NCBI RefSeq assembly: GCF_019649055.1
Contig: NW_026570256.1
Span: 1,116,001-1,180,000 of the forward strand
From: Paramacrobiotus metropolitanus
Taxonomy: Eukaryota > Tardigrada > Eutardigrada > Parachela > Macrobiotidae
Direction: 5' to 3'
DNA length: 64,000 bases
This document shows positions 24,652 to 36,721 of this stretch, piece by piece. The translations under genes were made by a program, and so were the position numbers. How positions within the stretch are numbered: the first letter of the stretch is position 1; each line of letters starts with the position of its first letter. The notes below the pieces were generated by a model that was not told the origin of the DNA, did not search any database, and was given only the letters and a program-made list of their open reading frames with translations.

Positions 24652-25371
24652 ATGCCGCTAAAACATCCAGAACGTTACGCCTCTTTTTTGCACTGGCTGT
24701 TTTTGGCACGTTGGCCTTCCGTAAGTTCAGCTACAAGCAGCAAAAAGAGAATCTGCTGATACAGTACGAAAAGCTATGCAAGATCTGCATCCTGCCATTT
24801 TAACGGCTGTAAATCAGTCGTGTCTTTTGCAGTAGAAATTTCAGCGTTGAAATGCTTCGTACGACACAATGTTGGTCAGGACGATAAAGAAGTCACCTGT
24901 CCGCCGCCTGCTGACAGGACTCTGACGATGGTCTGGGTTAAATCAACTTCTGTACAGGATGCTAACAGTGGTGATGCTTTGACAGGTAAAAACACATGAC
25001 TATAATTTTGGAGAACTATATAAAACAGCATCCGTAGGACCGTAGGTACATGATACATCCACCAAAAACTAAACATTTATTACCAGTAAAATCGCGTAAA
25101 TGTTTCCACACCGCATACATTTAAATTTTATTTGTACGCACACTCTCATTGTTAAATTAAAATACGAAATTTTGGTCTAGATATGAAGAAAGGCTGCAGA
25201 ACCCATCCCAGAACGAATCTGAAAATGGAATGTGTATCGGGAAGCATCAACAGTGCCCCTTATGAACACTGCTATTGTAATACGGATTTATGCAACTCTG
25301 CTGTTCGCCGGACAGCGATGCCGTTATTGGTATTGGGAATTGTGGCTGTTGTATTTTTGCGTTGGTTGTAA
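24652..25371 (+). CDS. Ly6/uPAR three-finger protein 3, start codon out of frame
   Basis: A Ly6 gene with exons at about 24652-24720, 24833-24985 and 25181-25371. The exon 2 to exon 3 junction is phase 1 and in frame (ISALKCFV..., then KKGC and CYCNTDLCN plus a hydrophobic tail). The last exon is 191 nt as in its relatives. The signal-peptide exon reads AAKTSRTLRLFFALAVFGTL in the frame that fits exon 2, but the only ATG (24652) is one base out of that frame. Starting from it gives an immediate stop at the exon 2 boundary. One missing base after the ATG would explain this. Alternatives are an upstream start exon or a recent pseudogene. Confidence 0.65.
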
Positions 25372-26067
25372 TCCGTCCGGATCTACGGTGATGCCGGTAA
25401 TTTTCAGTCTGACGACGAGTATTATCTGTAATGTCTGAAATGTTGAAAATAATGTGGTCAAGTTCAGCAGTCTTCTTTTAACAACACCTCCTAATATTAA
25501 TACAGACATCATAATACTAGAAGCACCATGACTTTACAATACATAATCATTTGAGACTCAATAAGCATCATTTTGCAAAATTATAATTTGCAGCGAAACT
25601 GCAAGTACAGTATACCGCTCTGCTATGATCTGCAAAGAAAACTTGAAGGATCAATTTAGTGGTTGGCAAAACCGGTTATAAGCAAAACTCGGTGCCTCAG
25701 GCAAATTACTACATGTACATTTCACGGTTGATCCGATAAAGTCAAAAAACTGCGCAGTCACCAGTACTGCCTACCGGAAGCGTTGGTTTCCACTCGGGCA
25801 CGTCTCGTACACTGCTGGCAAAACGATAATAACAATACGCTGACTGAAATAAACTACCTGTGCATGCAAATCAATACAATATTGTTGCACCGTGGATGCG
25901 AGAACAGATGGTAGATCTTGTTTGTTGGTACGGCTGGGAATAAAATGCTGAAAGTTTCTACGACAATCGATTATACACGGGAAATGCATCATTTAAATAT
26001 TCATGTACTGGCATAAGTTTTCTGGCTTGTTGATTATACAAACCTCATAATTACCACCTCGGAAGTC
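25372..26067. other. Intergenic between Ly6 genes 3 and 4
   Basis: No supported gene or clear repeat. Short open frames on both strands lack signals. Confidence 0.45.
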
Positions 26068-26839
26068 ATGACGGGTTCGCGACAGTTTTTGTTGATAGCG
26101 GGCTCGTTAACTATTTTGCTGAGCAGTGGTAAGTTAAAATTGTTTTTCTTGCAGTTCCAGTGGTGAGTTGTCGTTGTAATTGAAATAGCTACGTCTGCTG
26201 TTGATCATTGCTGTAGACGGCGTTTGGACCTTAAAATGCTATCATCAGTCGGAGTTGGACGGCGCAAAGCATAATTCATCACAACCCGATTGCGGGCCTA
26301 TCGACAATCCCACGTGCGTTAAGGTCACCACAACCACGAACGGCAATGTCGGTAGGAGGCTAGGAGCGTTCCTCTCTTTCTTATGACATGGCATGATGGC
26401 AACCAGATGTGTACATTCTGTGTACATTTTAATGCGTACATTCTAACGTGTACATTCTGTGTACATGTGTACATTCTAACAAAAACCGTTGCTTGTGATT
26501 TCGGGATATAATAAAAAAATTAATTTCTCTGCAAAATGAGCATTTTACGTTTAATATTCGGCACGATTTTAAGCAGTTTTCATTTAGTTCTAGCTTAAGC
26601 CTACACGGACTGAGTACTTACTTTTAAAAGACAAGTTGTACTAATTCATTGCTTTCTTTACAGTTACTGCGAGAGCTTGCACAAGTCATACTAACGAAAT
26701 GAAATGCTCTGCGGAGAAAACAGCCGGGCTGACCATGGAGAGTTGCTTTTGCAACAGCGATTTCTGCAACGTCGCGTCGACCAGTACCGGTTTGGTTCCG
26801 CCCCTAATATTCGGATTTGTCGCTTTTTCATGTAATTAG
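26068..26839 (+). CDS. Ly6/uPAR three-finger protein 4, GPI-type tail
   Basis: Predicted 123 aa. Exons: 26068-26128 (61 nt), 26217-26351 (135 nt), 26664-26839 (176 nt), both introns phase 1. Signal peptide MTGSRQFLLIAGSLTILLSS. Exon 2 begins the domain with LKCYH and is low in hydrophobics with many Thr and Asn. The last exon has CFCNSDFCN where relatives have CYCNTDxCN, then a short hydrophobic tail with Ser/Thr/Gly before it, fitting GPI attachment. Intron 2 contains a TGTACATTCT repeat at 26408-26478. It is divergent from genes 1-3 but has the same architecture. Confidence 0.82.
26408..26478. repeat. TGTACATTCT tandem repeat in an intron
   Basis: Five or six copies of GTACATTCT- or GTACATTT-like units occur inside intron 2 of Ly6 gene 4. 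TGTACA is self-complementary. Confidence 0.75.
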
Positions 26840-27640
26840 ATTGCCTTTTCTGCTTTCTTTCTTTAAGTAGAGAGACTCATAAGCGTGCACAGTATTAAGG
26901 CGGATAAAAGTTATCCAAGTGGTTCAACATATTGTCCAAGTGGTTCAACAGGTAGCGTCCTAATTGTTCTGAACAACTTACCATGAACGCAGAATGACCG
27001 CGCACATTATTAGAAGCTGGCACACACTGATTTTACTGTTCTTCTTCTTTTGTTCGTACGAGACTTTCTAATAACTAAGGCCGGCGATCTGGCCACACAG
27101 TGCACCGGTGTTTCTCGATTGTGGTACATAATCGTAAACTCGTAATCAAAGCTGCCTGCGACCCTCGCTTATCGTTTAAGTGACGACTGCTCACGTTGGA
27201 AAGGAAGCGAGGTTCGCTTACTTTCAACCTCGCTTCCTTTTCTAATCTGAACGGTCGCCAGCTCCCTCAAAGCGTTGAAAGAGCCATTCGAGTTGAGATG
27301 CTTAAAAGCACCGTTTTAGAATATACGAGTATTCTAATTAAAGGTTATGGTAATACTGTAATCATCGTTGTTTAATAAGTAAGTAATAATAGGTTCATCA
27401 TGGTACAGGCAGCCACAAACCTGCTCCAGTTTACATACATGTGTTTGGCCCAGTTTGAATTCCCAACACAAGCTCATTTCTAACATGCGCTACAGAGGGG
27501 ATACGATACAACGAAGTGAAATCGAATATGACATTATTATAAGCGTTATTTCAAATTAATGGCCATGACATCAGCAGTCCATCATGTATCCGTAATGTGC
27601 CACATGGCGCTGGCTGCTTACAAGATAATAGAAGAAACCG
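26840..27640. other. Intergenic with a hairpin
   Basis: No gene is seen. A short direct duplication (CCAAGTGGTTCAACA, at about 26917 and 26937) and the hairpin at 27200-27240 are the only structures. Confidence 0.45.
27200..27240. repeat. Inverted repeat, 15-bp perfect stem
   Basis: AAAGGAAGCGAGGTT at 27200-27214 pairs with AACCTCGCTTCCTTT at 27226-27240, leaving an 11-nt loop. It could be a foldback remnant or a transcribed hairpin. I see no open frame or known RNA around it. Confidence 0.7.
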
Positions 27641-27714
27641 TTGGAAATGCCGAAGAACAAGACATTCGGAGTCAGGAAACGTTTCAGCCAGGACACAAAC
27701 TTTGAAAAGAGTGA

Positions 27715-28400
27715 TCAAACCTTGAATTTAGTGAATAACCCGAACAATTTATACACGGCGTTATCGAGGAACTTTACTGAAGCAGTACAGTCGGAAATCC
27801 ACATTTCTTTTTTCGAGTCAGTGGAGCTTTTGGGAATGCGCATCACTGCACAACCGAATGCACGTCTCTGCAGTGTGCTTTCGATATGGGACGAGGTATC
27901 CGACGGTTCATCATAAACCTCAATGAACCCTTCCGTATCATCATCAACGGCGCCACCTAACGCGTAAATCTTGTCTCCAACGCAAACACGCCGGCATAAT
28001 AACGCGGTAGTTAGGTCACCTAGAACTGGTAAATATTTAGGGTGAATGACTACTTTATGGTCAATGTACAGTCGCGCCGCGCTCAACATTGATGCAGCAC
28101 TGTTGTACTGTAACTGTGGATACCGACGTTTGTATCGTAGTAATTGTATTCCACAAACAAAGAAAATAAAACTTTGGTGGAGCCGTTAACTTTTTCTTCA
28201 TACGAATGAACAGTAATTATGTAACCGCAGCAGCAGGCATGTAGCGCGCCACATCGGGCGGCTGGTTGTAAGTTGGCTGCACTTTTTAACGTGCGGTTCA
28301 ACTAACCAAGCATCAACCGCCCTTATAACGCTACGTATCTGTTGATCTGATGTTATTGTTCGGTGGCAAATTTGCGAGCGGAATTGTAGTATCTTATAAG
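27715..28400 (-). pseudogene. Kelch-repeat protein fragment, probably decayed
   Basis: The minus-strand frame from 28089 to 27715 contains VCVGDKIYALGGAVDD followed by GFIEVYD. This is the strand-GG-strand pattern of one kelch blade, with preceding PVLGDL resembling the end of another. Upstream minus-strand frames (28301-28083 and 28581-28200) have weaker kelch- or BACK-like stretches (AVDAWLVEPHVKKC) but are separated by stops and frame changes. No BTB domain or complete propeller is present. It is most likely a fragment of a BTB-kelch type gene. It could be an exon of a spliced gene whose other exons I failed to recognise. Confidence 0.4.
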
Positions 28401-29087
28401 GGTGTGCCGCACTCTGACGTTTGATTGCCATAGCGTTTGTACAACAAGTACTTCCTTGCTGCGTGGAAATATGCTCTTGAAGAAATATTCGGTAATTTAT
28501 CAACTGTTTATAACGCGTATATTTATATGCAGCATTACCTATAGCACTCCAGTTCAGCGATGGTGCAAACACGGAAGTCACAATCAGGTTTTTCCGACCA
28601 TGGATGACATGAGGTGCTATTGTGTAAGATTATACGTAATTAGAATACACTTTAACTATGAAAGTGCACACGCCTTTTGCGGGCACTGCATGACCGAAGC
28701 GTAGCAGGAATATGTGTCTAAATTACAATAGTTTGTGGTAAGCCTCTAATGGTAAGGCAATTTAAGCTGTTTTCAACAGAGCAGCCATACCAAATCACCA
28801 ATTAAATCGGGAAAGCCATCTAACAGAAAATCCGTCCACTGCTCTACTAACTGTGTTTCGCAAGCGAACGGTTTGGTTTAAATGTAATTCTGCTACACCA
28901 AGCAGAAAGCATGTTGTTTTACCTTAGAAATATTGTCCTCTCTGCTAGACAAACTTTTCTACTCTTTTACGGTTACTCCGAAAGTAGCAAGAATGTCTGC
29001 TGGGCGTTTTTGCCACTCCGGTTCCCTTAAAAATGATGCAGGTCAGATCATTCACTATGACAATATAATAACTTATGCCGGCGAAGC

Positions 29088-29144
29088 CGGGGGGGGGGAG
29101 GAGAGGTGGGGGGGGGGGGGGAAGAGAGGTTAGGTTAGGTTTAG
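29088..29144. repeat. Poly-G tract followed by TTAGG-like units
   Basis: Two G runs (about 9 and 13 G) are followed by GGTTAGGTTAGGTTTA. The plus strand has quadruplex-forming potential. The TTAGG-like part is only two units long, so it is not a telomere. Confidence 0.6.
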
Positions 29145-29520
29145 TGGCTTTGCCGGTAGGACTTCTTGTTTGACTAAATGGCAACCTCTGTCAGTAGCCT
29201 TGAGGGGCAAGGTTGACATGACATTAAACAAAATCGTGGAAGAGCAGAATTTACGTACAACGAATTTTTTCTGAACCGACGGATGGTTCTATCGGTTAAG
29301 CAAGCGTTATACTTCAAGTGAAACTGATGGGAACGCCTATACTGGAGGCCCGAACTGACGAACTGAACCGGTCATTAATATTTTCATCAGTTTGACTGGA
29401 GCTCCGCCCCTCCAGTTGAAGTGTACTACGTGCTTTACAAGCGCATTGTCGGCTGTTGGGAGAGCAGATTCAAAATGTTTCCAACACCACGTTCATCACA
29501 ATTTTCAAAGGTCCTCAGTG

Positions 29521-29559
29521 TACGGGGCTACGGTACGGGGCTACGGTACGGGGCTACGG
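29521..29559. repeat. Three perfect copies of a 13-bp unit
   Basis: The unit TACGGGGCTACGG is repeated head to tail three times without mismatch. It is not in a supported gene. Confidence 0.85.
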
Positions 29560-30446
29560 TGCAAAAATATGCAGTGTTAGTGCACTGACAGCGCAGACAA
29601 ACACAAAAACACGTTCAGAAAACTCAACACTTATCTGTATACCTACGCTCACATCTTTGATGACCACTTTGATGACAAGAGACTGGAATCAGTGCTACGT
29701 AAACCGTCACATCAGGTACTGCATCGAAAAAAACTAAATGATCTCAAGTTCTCAACTATAACAACACGTTTCTCTGATTGTGATTTAAATTTCTAACATA
29801 CGTGCTAATAATGATCAAGTTGTTACAGATACAATAATCTACCGTGCATGAAACTCAAAAATAAAATCCTACGGTTAGCGCTACATACAGCCGCCACGCG
29901 CCAGCTTACGTACATGCATGGTCACAATATCAAGAGTACATATTATCAATAATCAAAAGATCGATGGTGCAAGATGAGGAAATCAAAGGTTAGTTAACCA
30001 GTTACAAGTCCACGGCTCATTACTGACTCATACATTAGACTGATTAGAGCATAACAAGCATGTGCCATATTAATGTACTACCATGAAACGCACAATGGGG
30101 TTCTTAAAGAACGTGTGATGCAGTGATGAACCACAACACGTATACGGGGTAAATATCCAGCCTGTCAGACCAAATAACTGATAGGAACGAATATCAGAAT
30201 GCATACTTCGGTGAAAGGGTACGTTATGAAGTGATAACCGCAAATGTTATCAGTACCGAAGAAATGTGTTGTGGCGATCCAACGCGCGCCAAGTACAAAT
30301 ATAAATAAACCGAGTGTAAACGACGAACCCATTATGTACACATTTGGTAGCTGTTGCATGCCAAATAATTTTATTATCGTTCATCGACTGCAATCGGAAT
30401 CACGGGAAGAAGACCGTGTGTGGTTTTATGAAGAGTGATACTCTTG

Positions 30447-33400
30447 ATGGCGAACGAACGGCGGAACTATTTGATTAACCAGTACGCCAATAGCGGCCGA
30501 GATTCGGTGGCTAGTTTAAATATTCCGGAATCATATATCGTTGTTTTGGATGCTCTCGCGGAGAGAGTTTCTTGTAGCGAACGGAGATTTTCCAGTGAAA
30601 ACGGCGGAGAAGTACTGCATAAAGCGATTCGAGACGGCAACAACGAATTCGTTGAAGTAAGGCGATTTGTTGACGTAAAGTTCCTTTTGGGACATGCAAA
30701 TAATTATTATTCTCAATCGCCAAAAAAAACGTAAAAGAGTAACTGAAATTTTAAAAATTGTGCATATTATGCTTTTTTTTTTGTGTTACTTTTGTACCCC
30801 GTTTTTTTCTACACTTGAGTATTTCAAGACGATCGATAAAAATGTGATAAGTGTGATCAGATTTGCGAGACAAAAAAAATGAAGAACATTTTTGCATTCC
30901 CAGAATTAGAATGCTAGTCACCAGCAAACAATGAAAAATATTTTCAAACTTTGCAGAAGCAATTTGATTATCTTATTATTTTTATCTAACCAAACATCCT
31001 GTCGTAAAGGAACTATTGCAAAACAGTCCGCGCTCTTTAACGGATAGCGTGGAAGCGGGAAGTTGCGGTAAATTGCCGCTGCACACGGCAGCGGAAGTGA
31101 ACAACGTAAAAGCAGTGAAGCTGTTACTGCAGCATCGTGCCAATCCGTTCCCGGAACAGACTTGCTGCTACGGACTACAGCCCATCCATGTGGCATGCAT
31201 CCACGGCGCAGTCGATGTTTTGACATACTTTCTCGATGACTCACAGTTCAGTGCGTATTCCATAACCGCCACTTCTTATCAGTGCTTCCGATTGTCTTCG
31301 TAACCCAGTTCCATAATAAGCTCTGCGGTTTCAGATAAGGGCATCATGTTGTCGATGCCGGACCGCGACGGTTCACTACCGCTACACTGGGCGGTTATGC
31401 AACTGCAGCTGGAATGTGTACGAGTGCTGTTGCAGCGAGGTGCATCCATTTTGGTTTCGCAAGTTCGGGTAAGAAAATTTATTTGAGCACTAAAATTCAA
31501 CTGAAAAAAAGTTATTCATCAAAGGTTCACTTAATCCATTTATTTTTGTGAAAAATTCGAAAAATTTTGTGGCACTTTTTATATCGATCGCCGAATTCAT
31601 CCGAAGCGTACAGCTGTTAGGTCTGTTTAGGGCTTAAAAGCGACTCCGCTGCAACTGGCTTTTAACCGCAATGCTCTAAGCATTTTGCAACTGATGGTGG
31701 AGTTAGCGCCGTCGAAAGACTTAAGGGTACGAGATACGCGTGGACATACGGCACTATCGATGGCCGTACTAATGGATTCCGAAGAAGTCGTCGTGGCATT
31801 AGTCCAAAAAGTATGCTGAGAATGTCAATGGGAAGAATTTTAATTTGCTAAAAATTTAGTGCTGTCTTGAAACGCGGGTCTTCACAGGGAAGTCCACTGC
31901 AAGTTCTCGATTCCAGCGGCTGTAATCTTGCGCATTTGGCCGTGTCTAAAGGGTCCTGGCGAGTTCTACCCAGGCTCTTACAAGCGGGTGTCGATCCGTT
32001 TTTCGTGGATGTAGACGAACGCACCGCGGTTCATCATGCTGTTCTTGCCGGTTATGACCTTTCTGAGTGTTGCACTTTCGGAGAGATTACAGTGCAGGTA
32101 AATTGTTATTCCTATGGTATAACTTCCTCGCTGATTATTTTTAACGAAAGCCCCTTTTTATTCCGACAGAAAGCCGATTGGCGGCAAAACTTGAACCTCC
32201 CAGACAAAACCGGTTTTGTTGCCATACATTACGCCGTTCGTGCGGGTAAACTAAGTTTAGTAAAAGGCCTGCTGCATCTGGGCGCGGATATCCATGCAAA
32301 GAGTCAGAAGCAAATGACGGCTCTGCATTTTGCAGCCCGGTAATTAAGACAGGCCAATTCACTTTATCGCCAGAGTTCTACTGTATTTCTAACAATTTTC
32401 TTTTTCGTCCTTCTGGTTCCAGGCATGGCTTTCGCGAAATTTTGATATTGCTCATTTCTTTTGGTAATGGACATTTAGGATTAAACATCCGAGATTATAA
32501 AGGTGAGTCTCAGGTTTTTCTTGACTGTTGCTTAAACCTCAGTCAGAAAGGTTAGTTTTCAGGCAGAACAGCGTTGCACATTGCCGCGGCACACGGTCAT
32601 TCCGATATTGTCGATGTACTTTGCCTCCGCGGTGGAATCCCACTGAAAGACCACAGCGGACAAACTCCACTACATTATGCGGCAGCAGCCAATCATTACC
32701 GTAAAGTCTTACATTTAAGACGGAGTCTATGTGAACGACATTTATTCTTTTCTTTTTTTTTGTGCAGAGACGCTAAAAAACTTAATGGACAATTATGCGG
32801 ATATTATCGATGAAGAGGACCATTTAGGAGTATGTTGTAGCCTTGTCGAACACAGTTTTGTCAATATTATATCGCAGTAACTGTGAATTTCTACTTTTGA
32901 TAATTTTTATAGCATACGGCACTGCATAGTGCCGCAGTACACGATGCCGGTTTATCCATTTCTTTCCTGCTGTCGAATAAGGCATCCTTCCAGTGTGGCT
33001 CGTGCAATCCTTTGGATCTCGCTATTCTCAACCGAAAAGAGAACGCAGCAATGGCCTTCGTGACCAGTGGTCAATGGAAGGCTATAATTGAGAGGTCATC
33101 CAGCCATTTCGACAGCATTATTGCCGGATTGATAGTGAACCTACCCAACGTTATGAAGGCATGTGCACTAAGTTTTTCATCGCCTGCGCATTTACCGTAC
33201 CCTTTACAAGTCTACAGTTATTAATTTTTTACTGGTTGTAGTACTGCCTCGATCGCTCCATGGAGCGCCATTCCGGTCACAAATGTAAAGGCGAACCATA
33301 TGTAAGAAAGGTTTTGTAACTTCTAAAATTATTCGCTCAGTAACTTAAAATACGGTTTACTACGCACCAGGTGCGGTATGACTTCAGCGTGTTAAAGCCA

Positions 33401-35884
33401 GATAATAGCACTGGAAAAGGAGAGCCGCCAATCAAAAGCGTTGAGAAGACAGGAAAAGGTCGGGAAAAGGAACAAAAATCCCACCTGGAACCACTCAAAG
33501 TACAGATATTACAAAACTTTTATTATGTTCCAGACTTTTACTTACCTTAATTTCCCTTTTAAAGGCTAGTATGTACTGTACGACAATACAAGTACAGCGC
33601 GGATTAAAAGAACTCTATGGTCATACTGCGTAATCGCACTGAATTTTTAATTTTTATTGTAGATAATGGCAGTAAATAAACGCACCGAGCTCTTGACTCA
33701 TCCGATCTGCACAACCCTACTGGAACAAAAATGGATAATCTACGGTCTATACTTGTCGGCCTTCATATTAGTAGTGAATAGCCTCTTTGTCGGACTATTA
33801 TCCTTTATTGTCGTCTACTCTGTCGATTACTCTCTGCGGCCGTACCTTCTCAACTTATCGCTGACGAATCTACAGAATTATACTCAGGAAAATATTACCA
33901 ACAGCGTATCCTATACGGAACTGCGAATGGAAGTCGAAAAAGATATGAAGGATTTTGGGCGGGTACCTGACTGGGCCATCGTTTTACTATTTTTAGCGGC
34001 ACTTATCATCCTGGCAAAAGAGATCGCAGATCTTATCACTCAGGTCAGTTGGCAATCCCTTTATGTATAGTAATATGAAATTGAGGTCACTTTGTTTTAC
34101 AACAATTACTGCCTTCTTTAGAAAACCCGCTACTGGAGGGACTGGACGAATTACATTCAGTTAGCCCTATTCCTGTCCACGCTTTCCTTTGTTATTTGTC
34201 TAGCAGTGGAAAGCAATTTCGAGGGTCAAGACCGACATGTAATACTGAGCACGTATGAGAGTGCCGCCATCGCGGTATTTTTGGCATGGTTCAACCTTAT
34301 TCGCTTCTTCCGTCCGTAAGTATCACCAATAATACTGATGATAATAATTTATCGAGTTCTGAGTATCAACAAAAATAATATTGTGTGTCTGTTCTCAAGA
34401 TTCGGAGCATTTGGAATCTATTCGTTCATCTTCTTCACCATTTTACGGACGCTCGTTCAAGTGGCACTATTCTTCTTCATCTTGACGGCGGCTTTCAGTG
34501 GAGCTTTCTTTACGCTGTTCCCGACTTTTATCTTTCCGAATGACTCTATCTTTTACACCAATGTACGTATGTATGCAACACGTTAACCGGACAATTGTAC
34601 ATGCATCAGGCACTCTTCCATAAGGAACAAAAATTCACTGACGAAGAAAACTACATAATTATAGAAACTAAATATAACATAAATGTTTTTAACAGCCGGA
34701 CAACTATGAGCCAGAAGAACTGCGCACGACACACGAGACAGTGGAGACCTCAGCGATGCGCATAGCATCGCTGATGCTGGGCGATTTAGAAGCCTTCGAA
34801 CGTTTTCTTTCGCCTTACATGGAAAATATGCTACCCTTCAAGGGTCTTAGCTTCGTTTTCTACGGGCTATGCATGGTCATTATGTGCATTTTACTGAATA
34901 ATCTCCTGGTAAGCTACAGAAACCTAGGGCGTCAAATCGTTAAGTATTATGGCAATCTTTTGTTGCACGCACTATACTTGTAGATGGGCTTAGCTCTGGC
35001 CGATATGGCCAACATCCGACAGAATGCCGTCATTCTCAGATTAAAGATGCAGATCTCATTACATGATTCACTAGAGCAGGGTTTGTTGGTTCTGGAGCGA
35101 GCGTTAGAAGTTGTGACGCGTGGAACGGTGAAGCTTCCTTATTCATGGCGGCAAAATCTACATTGTGGCAAGTACGAATATCGGTATTACCCCGGGCGGC
35201 CAATGGGATGGAAAACTTGGGTAAAAAAAATGTTGCATTGATTTGCCTTGATAGGCCAGCAAGCAATCAAAGCTAGCAACCACTATACTTGGTAAAGCCT
35301 TTAATAAGTATCATGGTACGAGTACAAACTATGCACCAGAACAAAACGGCATTTACAAAAGAAACACTTCCTCTATGCTATCCTGATCGGGGATCGTACC
35401 CATTACACAAATCGCGTTTCTCCGTTGTATTTGTATTTGACCACTATACAATTTTTGAGTCAAAGATTTTGTTTTTATTCAAAACGTGTAATTTTTATTG
35501 TCGCTCGAACCTTTTTTTGGTAGAGTTTGATTAATCTGACTCAGTTGGCGAAACTACTATAAAATTGCATTAGTTGCATTCAACAGATGTTGTAAATTTT
35601 CTTTGCAGTTGGCCCGCTTAGTTTCGGGAGGTTACAATCGTGAATATCAACCATCGGATACGGACAACGCTCTCGATAAAACTCGCAAAAACGCAATACA
35701 AATTACTGACGACATCAAGGAAATCTTAAAACGGTGAGTGAGCGAATTCGAAATCATTAGTTCTTCGCATAAATTCAAAGCGTACTTCCTCAATTGCAGA
35801 TTACGAGAGATGGACGAAAGTATGGATACTGTCCGGCAGATACTTACCGACCTCAACAAAAATCCTTCTCAATCGGACTGCTAA
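30447..35884 (+). CDS. TRPA1: TRPA1-like ankyrin-repeat cation channel
   Basis: Complete 19-exon gene of about 1085 aa. Exons: 30447-30656, 31010-31250, 31335-31468, 31631-31810, 31888-32097, 32170-32339, 32423-32502, 32563-32700, 32768-32829, 32913-33158, 33242-33301, 33371-33499, 33663-34043, 34122-34315, 34400-34562, 34696-34908, 34984-35220, 35609-35733, 35800-35884. All junctions keep frame. About a dozen ankyrin repeats fill residues 80-560. Six helices follow from about 643 to 938. The pore loop has SLMLGDLEAF near 893, equivalent to the M-x-GD filter region of TRPA channels. Helix 6 continues into NNLLMGLALADMANI, resembling the TRPA MNLLIGLAVGDIA sequence. The end is a short helical tail. 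TRPA1 channels are calcium-permeable sensors of irritants and, in many invertebrates, temperature. Intron 10 appears to use a GC donor at 33159. Confidence 0.93.
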
Positions 35885-36181
35885 CCTTAGCAGCATTGAA
35901 TAATAACTTGCACTGTAAAGCAGATCGGGTAATAATTTTTTGTTGTTGTGTTTTATACGACGCGCAATCCTCTTTGTTTTTTGTCTTATGCAAAATGCAT
36001 TGTTGTTTTGAATTAGTTCTGATGTTTTTTCCCGCTGGCGGGCTGGTAAACAACTGGTATTGGGATTATAAAACAAATTGCTTGCTACAAACAGCATCAA
36101 TGTAGCATAGTGCATAACGGAACGAAAAGATAACCGAAAGGAGAGGAACACAGCGGTGTTCGTTTACGTATGGTGCATCAG
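35885..36181. other. Short spacer between convergent genes
   Basis: This holds the 3' flanks of the TRPA1-like gene (plus) and Ly6 gene 5 (minus). No feature is seen. Confidence 0.5.
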
Positions 36182-36721
36182 TTAAAACGGTTCGTCTCCC
36201 GCGTTGCACAGATCGCTGTAACAGAAGCAGGTGGTGCTGCTTCCGCCTGGATTGATACCGGTGTAGCAAGTCTCGTCTCCAGCCGATGGTGAGCAACCCT
36301 TCCGTACCTCTGCAGATGTACGCAATTTAACGCAAGATGCGCGTAATGCGCATAACAATAGTTTAAAAGCAAAGCGTCAAAAGTTTTGGGGGCACTGAAG
36401 ACCTTTACAAACCGCAGATACTATGCGCATGCTAACCTCGAACGCCGTCCTTATATGTAATGTTCGTGATGCACGATTTTCCGATCATTCCATTACGACA
36501 AGTAATGATAGTGTCCACTCCATCAGCGCCGCGTTGATGGCATTTTAATCCCATCACGTTCTCTGTGAAATAGGGAGAAAGAACCGATTTATTAAGGCAT
36601 ACTTAAGCGATATCATAAAGAGAAAAATATGGCAGCTCAGTTGTATTCAACTGTTCTTACCGATATCCACCGTGCATAAAGCGATCACTAGTACAGCGAC
36701 AAATAAACGTGTACACACCAT
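36182..36721 (-). CDS. Ly6/uPAR three-finger protein 5, no GPI tail, reverse strand
   Basis: Predicted 104-aa secreted Ly6 protein. Minus-strand exons in coding order: 36721-36661 (61 nt), 36562-36437 (126 nt), 36309-36182 (128 nt), both introns phase 1, donors GTAAGA and GTTAGC, acceptors TTCACAG and CTGCAG. Signal peptide MVCTRLFVAVLVIALCTVDI. Exon 2 opens with GLKCHQRG, and exon 3 has KGC, CYTG and CFCYSDLCN. Translation then stops after six residues (AGDEPF), so the hydrophobic GPI tail of its relatives is absent and the product should be soluble. It is the only cluster member on the minus strand, just past the TRPA1-like gene in tail-to-tail orientation. A soluble Ly6 protein might act as a ligand or competitor; that is inference. 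Confidence 0.82.

Larger units (their letters stand above)
28600..30446. other. Intergenic, repeat-bearing
   Basis: No supported gene. It contains the G-rich tract at 29088-29144 and the 13-bp tandem repeat at 29521-29559. Confidence 0.45.

Noticed and set aside
29129-29144. TTAGG-like units suggesting telomeric DNA
   Set aside because: Only two units are present, next to a G-rich tract. Far too short for a telomere or an interstitial telomeric array.
29521-29559. CRISPR-like array
   Set aside because: The three 13-bp units are directly adjacent with no spacers; this is a simple tandem repeat.
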